NCBI GenBank assembly: GCA_033722575.1 | Contig: JAWVYU010000029.1 | Coordinates: 1-25,751, forward strand | Reading direction: 5' to 3' | Length of the DNA stretch: 25,751 bases | Source of the DNA: GCA-2748575 sp033722575 | Lineage (GTDB): Bacteria > Pseudomonadota > Gammaproteobacteria > Pseudomonadales > Ketobacteraceae | In this document: one piece after another, positions 21,876 through 25,751 of the stretch | How the letters are laid out: every line of letters starts with the position of its first letter | How positions within the stretch are numbered: position 1 is the stretch's first letter | Program-made: the position numbers and the translations under genes | Notes under the pieces: model-generated | The model's input: only the letters and a program-made list of their open reading frames with translations | What the model was told of the DNA's origin: nothing | Databases searched by the model: none

Positions 21876-22142
21876 ATGAGTAATCAACGTAAACACCAGC
21901 GTACGCCCCTGAAAGTCAAATTCAGAATCTGGCACGACTCTTTTGGAGAAGCCGTGGTCATGACCCGCGACGTGTCTGAAGGCGGTGTTTTTCTGATTAC
22001 AGAAAAAACCGATGTGGAAATTCCGCCCACCGGAACCGTCATGCAAGGCCAGGTTCAGGATGTGATGGACGATCCGCCGATTGTGACGATGGAGGTGGTG
22101 CGGATTGAACCGATGGGGATTGGCCTGCGATTTGTGGAGTAA
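21876..22142 (+). CDS. PilZ domain protein, likely c-di-GMP binding
   Basis: An 88-residue single-domain protein with both c-di-GMP-binding motifs of PilZ: RxxxR at R5-R9 (RKHQR) and D/NxSxxG at D32-G37 (DVSEGG). The rest is the short PilZ barrel ending GIGLRFVE. A free-standing PilZ protein acts as a cytoplasmic c-di-GMP effector for motility, pili or exopolysaccharide. Its target cannot be read from sequence, and no diguanylate cyclase or pilus gene is close. AGGG precedes the ATG by five bases. Its end is convergent with recQ at 15 bases. Confidence 0.92.
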   Translation: MSNQRKHQRTPLKVKFRIWHDSFGEAVVMTRDVSEGGVFLITEKTDVEIPPTGTVMQGQVQDVMDDPPIVTMEVVRIEPMGIGLRFVE

Positions 22143-22157
22143 CAGAGCCTGGCGTGG

Positions 22158-24317
22158 CTAGTGCTCCTGTTCCGCCAGAAGCGCAGCGCGTACGCAGCGA
22201 ATAATACCCACCGGATACTGATGCTGTAACTGCTGCTGCACCTGATCATAGGCGAAGTGCTTCTCAAACAGGTTTTCCTGGCTCAGCAGGCTGTCCTCGA
22301 TATCGGCAAGACGCTCCGGCGGCAGCTGGATCACTTCTGCCAATGGTATCTGGCTGCGCTGTATGGCTTCGGAAAGATGAAAATACACCGCGTTTTCCTT
22401 GATGCCACGCTGTCGGGCGATGGCAGGAATATCCATACCGGCGTTGAACAGCGCGTAGATAGCATCGGCTTCATGGTGTGATGGGTTTTCCGGGGCGTTG
22501 TTCTGCTCCCGGGGATCAGAGAAACCTGTCAGCAATTCCAGAAATTCCGCACCATATTTTTCCAGCTTGCTGGCGCCGATACCGTTAATGGAAAGCAGGG
22601 CGCTTTCGCTCTCCGGTTTGAAGCGCACCATCTCCATTAAAGTGGCATCATGAAAAATCACATAGGGCGGCACGCCCTGTTCGTCCGCCAGCTTTTTGCG
22701 TAGCTGACGCAGTGCCTCCCAGAGCGCGTTGTCCTCAGGGCTCACGCTGGCACTGTGCCGGGTCCGCCTGGTTTTAGCGCCGGGTTCCTGAATATCCTTG
22801 CGCAAGCGCAGGGTTTCGTCGCCCTTAAGTAACGGACGGCACTTTTCTGCCAGGCGTAATGCCCCGAAGCCGTCCAGATCCACGGTCAGGTAACCCTTGG
22901 CCACCAGTTGCCGGAAAACGCTGCGCCACTGATTGGCATTCAGCTCCCTGCCAATCCCGTAGGTGCTGAGGCTCTGGTGCCCGAATTGCCGGATTTTTTC
23001 ATTGTCCGCACCGCGCAGTACCTCAATCAGATGATTCACGCCGAACTTCTGACCCGTGCGGAAAGCACAGGAAATGGCTTTTCTGGCTGCTTCTGTGCCA
23101 TCCCAGGTTTCGGCGGGAGTCAGACAGGCGTCGCAGTTGCCGCACTGATCGGGCGCGGTCTCTCCAAAGTACTGCAACAGGGTTTGCCGGCGGCACTGGG
23201 TGGTTTCACAGAGTGCCAGCATGGCGTCCAGCTTGTAGCGTTCGGCCCGTTTGTGGGTTTCATTACCCTGGGAGGATTCGAGCATCTGCCGGAGCTTGAT
23301 CACATCCTGTAATCCATAGGCCATCCACGCCGTGGACGCCATACCATCACGGCCGGCCCGGCCGGTTTCCTGATAATAGGCCTCAATGCTTTTGGGCAGA
23401 TCCAGATGCGCCACAAAACGCACATCCGGCTTGTCGATCCCCATACCAAAAGCAATGGTGGCCACCATGATCACCCCGTCTTCCCGCAGGAACCGTTCCT
23501 GATGGTGCTGACGCAGTTCCGGGGTCAGACCTGCGTGATAGGGCAGGGCATTGAAGCCCTCATTGCACAGATATTCCGCAACGGCCTCCACTTTGGCGCG
23601 GGACATGCAGTAAACAATACCGGAATCTCCGCCATGCTCGCTTTTCAGAAAGCGCAGCAGTTGCTGGCGGGCGTTGGTTTTCTGGGTAATACGGTACTGG
23701 ATATTCGGGCGATCAAAGCCGCTGATAAAGTGTCGTGCCTTTTCCAGGCTGAGTCGCTGAATGATTTCCTTCTGGGTGCGTTCATCGGCCGTGGCGGTGA
23801 GGGCAATGCGGGGAACCGAGGGAAATGCCTGTTTCAGCCTATCCAGCTTGAGGTAATCGGCCCGGAAATCATGACCCCACTGAGAGACGCAGTGGGCCTC
23901 GTCAATGGCGAACAACGCCACAGGGATCTGGGAAAGCAGCGCCAGGGTTTTATCCTGGGTGAGCCGTTCAGGCGCGACATAAAGCAGATCCAGCTCATTG
24001 TGGAGCAGCGCCTGCTCGATGGTACGCACCTCTTCCCAGGACAGCGATGAATTCAGGTAGCTGGCCCGTACCCCATTCTGGGCCAGGGCATCCACCTGAT
24101 CCTTCATCAGCGCAATCAGTGGCGACACCACCACACCTACCCCGTGGCGTACCAGGGCCGGAATCTGATAACAGAGGGATTTCCCGCCGCCGGTGGGCAT
24201 GATCACCAGGGCATCCTGCCCCTGTATCAGGGTTTCGATAATGGCTTCCTGCTGGCCGCGGAAGGTATCGTAACCGTAAATGTCGCGAAGTAACTGAACA
24301 GGTTCCCTGGAAGGCAT
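22158..24317 (-). CDS. recQ: ATP-dependent DNA helicase RecQ
   Basis: A 719-residue superfamily 2 helicase that unwinds DNA 3' to 5' in recombination and fork repair. Motif I is PTGGGKS (near 41-47), motif II DEAH (139-142), motif III TATAD, motif VI QETGRAGRDG. A zinc-binding domain follows with CETTQC and CGNCDAC, then an RQC winged helix and an HRDC-like domain (LWEALRQLRKKLADEQGVPPYVIF and LLSINGIGASKLEKYG). Beyond it lies a C-terminal extension of about 100 residues that looks like a helix-turn-helix (IPAIARQRGIKENAVYFHLSEAI). That makes it longer than the 610-residue E. coli enzyme. I chose the ATG at 24317; a TTG two codons upstream is possible. No strong ribosome binding site is seen. 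Confidence 0.96.
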   Translation of the reverse strand: MPSREPVQLLRDIYGYDTFRGQQEAIIETLIQGQDALVIMPTGGGKSLCYQIPALVRHGVGVVVSPLIALMKDQVDALAQNGVRASYLNSSLSWEEVRTIEQALLHNELDLLYVAPERLTQDKTLALLSQIPVALFAIDEAHCVSQWGHDFRADYLKLDRLKQAFPSVPRIALTATADERTQKEIIQRLSLEKARHFISGFDRPNIQYRITQKTNARQQLLRFLKSEHGGDSGIVYCMSRAKVEAVAEYLCNEGFNALPYHAGLTPELRQHHQERFLREDGVIMVATIAFGMGIDKPDVRFVAHLDLPKSIEAYYQETGRAGRDGMASTAWMAYGLQDVIKLRQMLESSQGNETHKRAERYKLDAMLALCETTQCRRQTLLQYFGETAPDQCGNCDACLTPAETWDGTEAARKAISCAFRTGQKFGVNHLIEVLRGADNEKIRQFGHQSLSTYGIGRELNANQWRSVFRQLVAKGYLTVDLDGFGALRLAEKCRPLLKGDETLRLRKDIQEPGAKTRRTRHSASVSPEDNALWEALRQLRKKLADEQGVPPYVIFHDATLMEMVRFKPESESALLSINGIGASKLEKYGAEFLELLTGFSDPREQNNAPENPSHHEADAIYALFNAGMDIPAIARQRGIKENAVYFHLSEAIQRSQIPLAEVIQLPPERLADIEDSLLSQENLFEKHFAYDQVQQQLQHQYPVGIIRCVRAALLAEQEH

Positions 24318-24487
24318 AAACAATGATCAACATCTCTGGATTTGGGGCAGGATAACGGGCTGTCTCATCAAGTGCAATATAGACAGCGAACCCATTGTGA
24401 TTTGCGAAATTCAGGTGCGGGTGGAAGAATTGGCCTGGAAGACCTGCACAGACCAACAAACATCAGAATGAAAACAGGGAGATAGCT
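24318..24487. promoter_or_regulatory. Divergent gap between recQ and lipocalin
   Basis: These 170 bases hold no gene. A weak TATATT (minus strand, near 24378) could be a recQ -10. The lipocalin site AGGGAG lies near its end. No operator-like palindrome is evident. Confidence 0.3.
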
Positions 24488-25000
24488 GTGAAAAAAACCG
24501 GGTTATGGATACTGGGCCTGCTGCCGCTGTTGTCAGGTTGTCTGGGCATGCCTGATCGTGTCGAGCCGGTAACGCCTTTTGACGTCAACCGATACCTGGG
24601 CACATGGCATGAAATCGCCCGGCTGGATCATGTGTTCGAGCGGGGGTTGACCCGGATCACTGCGGAATACAGTTTGCGTGATGACGGCGGTATCAGGGTG
24701 CTGAACCGTGGATACGATGTTGAGGAAGGCCAATGGCAGGAGGCTGAAGGCAAAGCCTACTTTGTGGAAGACAGCAACACAGGCCATTTGAAAGTGTCTT
24801 TTTTCGGGCCCTTCTACAGTTCTTACGTGATATTCGGACTCGATAAGCAGGGTTATCAGTATGCGTTTGTGTCCGGCTACAACACCGACTATCTGTGGTT
24901 ACTGGCACGCACGCCCGAAGTCAGCGATTCGGTGAAAGCCCGCTTTCTGGAGGCTGCCGAGAGCCGGGGCTTTGATACTTCGGCGCTCATTTGGAACTGA
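24488..25000 (+). CDS. blc: Bacterial lipocalin lipoprotein
   Basis: A 170-residue lipoprotein with signal and lipobox LLSGC (cysteine 18), followed by the lipocalin barrel. The conserved motif YLGTWHEIARLDHVFERG (36-53) marks the first strand, VLNRGYDVEEGQW the next conserved pair, and YQYAFVSGYNTDYLWLLARTP the later motif, as in Blc. Blc sits in the outer membrane facing the periplasm and binds lysophospholipids or fatty acids under stress. The start is GTG at 24488 with AGGGAG before it. It is divergent from recQ and convergent with the AraC-type regulator. Confidence 0.94.
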   Translation: MKKTGLWILGLLPLLSGCLGMPDRVEPVTPFDVNRYLGTWHEIARLDHVFERGLTRITAEYSLRDDGGIRVLNRGYDVEEGQWQEAEGKAYFVEDSNTGHLKVSFFGPFYSSYVIFGLDKQGYQYAFVSGYNTDYLWLLARTPEVSDSVKARFLEAAESRGFDTSALIWN

Positions 25001-25074
25001 ATGGCGAAGCTGGCCTCAGGGCTGTAATACAGATCAATAGCAGGTGCTGTAGCTGCGGGCAATGATATCCGGGC

Positions 25075-25751
25075 TTACTGACTTGCGGCCCTTTTCAGGT
25101 TATTACTCAGGCTTTGCCGGTACTGCTGGCGATAATCCGCAGGCGTGTGACCCGACCATCGCTTGAAGGCGCGGATGAAATTATTTGTTTCGCTGTAACC
25201 CAGCAAGTCGGCGATTTCATTAACTGTCCACTGGGAATTTTGCAGGTATTCTTTTGCCAGGGATTCTCTTACCGAGTCGATCACCGCCTGGTAGGTGGTG
25301 CCTGCTTCATTCAGCTTGCGCCGCAGGGTTCTTTGACTCATGGAAAATCGGGCAGCAATTTGTTCCTGGGTTGGGAACAACCAGGGCGATTCCATTAAAA
25401 GCAGTTTGATCTTGCTGACGATGGTTTCCGCTTTTTCCAGTTGCGCCAGTTCCATTTCACATTGCTGCGAAGCAAGCTTGAAAACGGATCTGTTGCCATG
25501 AAAATCATTGCGCTCAAAATACTGCCGTTTCACTGTCACGCCGGTTTCTGTCTGGCCAAAGCTGATGCGTGGACCGAGCCGCCGGGTATACTCAAGCTTG
25601 TATTCGGGCTCGGGATATTCCAGACGATAAACCGGCTGGAACTGATCCGTTTTGAGGAACTGTTTCAGAAAAGTGTGGGACCCGCTGATGGCGCATTCCA
25701 GATAGAAACGCTTGACAAAAGGGTGCATGTTTTCCGTTACCGAAAAGCGCA
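25075..25751 (-). CDS. AraC family regulator, N-terminus cut by window edge
   Basis: The frame continues past the ATG at 25728 to the right end of the window (reading RFSVTENMHPFVKRF), so the true start is outside and the visible 225 codons are the C-terminal part. The visible N-terminal segment fits the arabinose-binding-like domain of OruR/ArgR-type AraC regulators (PEPEYKLEYTRRLGPRISFGQ). The DNA-binding domain has two helix-turn-helix units: QEQIAARFSMSQRTLRRKL near 120-138 of the visible part and the signature WTVNEIADLLGYSETNNFIRAFKRW. It ends after PADYRQQYRQSL. The target is unknown; the lipocalin gene is convergent and thus not an obvious one. Confidence 0.9.
   Translation of the reverse strand, partial: RFSVTENMHPFVKRFYLECAISGSHTFLKQFLKTDQFQPVYRLEYPEPEYKLEYTRRLGPRISFGQTETGVTVKRQYFERNDFHGNRSVFKLASQQCEMELAQLEKAETIVSKIKLLLMESPWLFPTQEQIAARFSMSQRTLRRKLNEAGTTYQAVIDSVRESLAKEYLQNSQWTVNEIADLLGYSETNNFIRAFKRWSGHTPADYRQQYRQSLSNNLKRAASQ

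Noticed and set aside
23406..24050. Plus-strand frame opposite recQ (214 codons)
   Set aside because: It is antisense to the helicase motifs of RecQ and has no supporting start signal.
1..25751. Mobile elements, CRISPR, tRNA or rRNA
   Set aside because: I saw no transposase, integrase, regular spaced repeats or cloverleaf-like tRNA sequence on either strand.

Overview
The window carries about 22 protein-coding genes of ordinary bacterial chromosome type. The organism is most likely a gammaproteobacterium. The mix points that way: RND exporter, DUF1329 protein, outer-membrane barrel, FklB-like and SlyD-like FKBPs, bacterial lipocalin, XseA, RecQ, PilZ and TM2 proteins. The load of acyl-CoA and hydroxyacyl-CoA enzymes suggests a lipid- or hydrocarbon-using marine lineage, but the genus is inferred only loosely. 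I see no rRNA, tRNA, CRISPR array, insertion sequence, prophage or integration site.

Region 1 (1-4405) is envelope transport. An RND/MMPL exporter runs off the left edge on the minus strand. Divergent from it is a plus-strand pair: a TatT-like lipoprotein and an AdeT1/2-like periplasmic solute-binding protein, closed by a hairpin terminator. A 14-bp perfect palindrome overlaps the probable exporter promoter.

Region 2 (4416-6406) holds xseA (minus). Upstream of it is a self-contained 36-codon gene not long enough to be found by length alone. It has an AGGAGG ribosome binding site, a candidate promoter, a long leader and a 15-bp-stem terminator.

Region 3 (6407-13723) is an orphan MASE1-CHASE-type histidine kinase and, upstream on the same strand, a four-gene operon: acyl-CoA dehydrogenase, APH-fold kinase, histidine phosphatase-fold protein and SDR dehydrogenase. 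The first two are the split equivalent of the ACAD10/ACAD11 fusion and of LvaA/LvaC, which isomerise 4-hydroxyacyl-CoA to 3-hydroxyacyl-CoA through a phosphorylated intermediate. A divergent LysR regulator shares a perfect T-N11-A box with the operon.

Region 4 (13833-16190) is a class C beta-lactamase-fold serine hydrolase (minus) divergent from a TetR regulator (plus). The 391-bp spacer has a 14-bp perfect palindrome between divergent TTGAC elements, plus several CACCTA/TAGGTG repeats over the hydrolase promoter.

Region 5 (16203-20120) has a DUF1329 protein (minus) divergent from a tightly coupled barrel/PstS-like pair (plus). The pair converges on a flavodoxin-like gene with the two stop codons sharing CTAG. 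Region 6 (20245-25751) has two FKBP prolyl isomerases in tandem, a double-TM2 membrane protein, a PilZ protein, RecQ (minus), a lipocalin lipoprotein and an AraC-type regulator cut by the right edge.

The main themes are envelope transport, acyl-CoA and ester metabolism under local LysR and TetR control, and general chromosome and protein-folding housekeeping.
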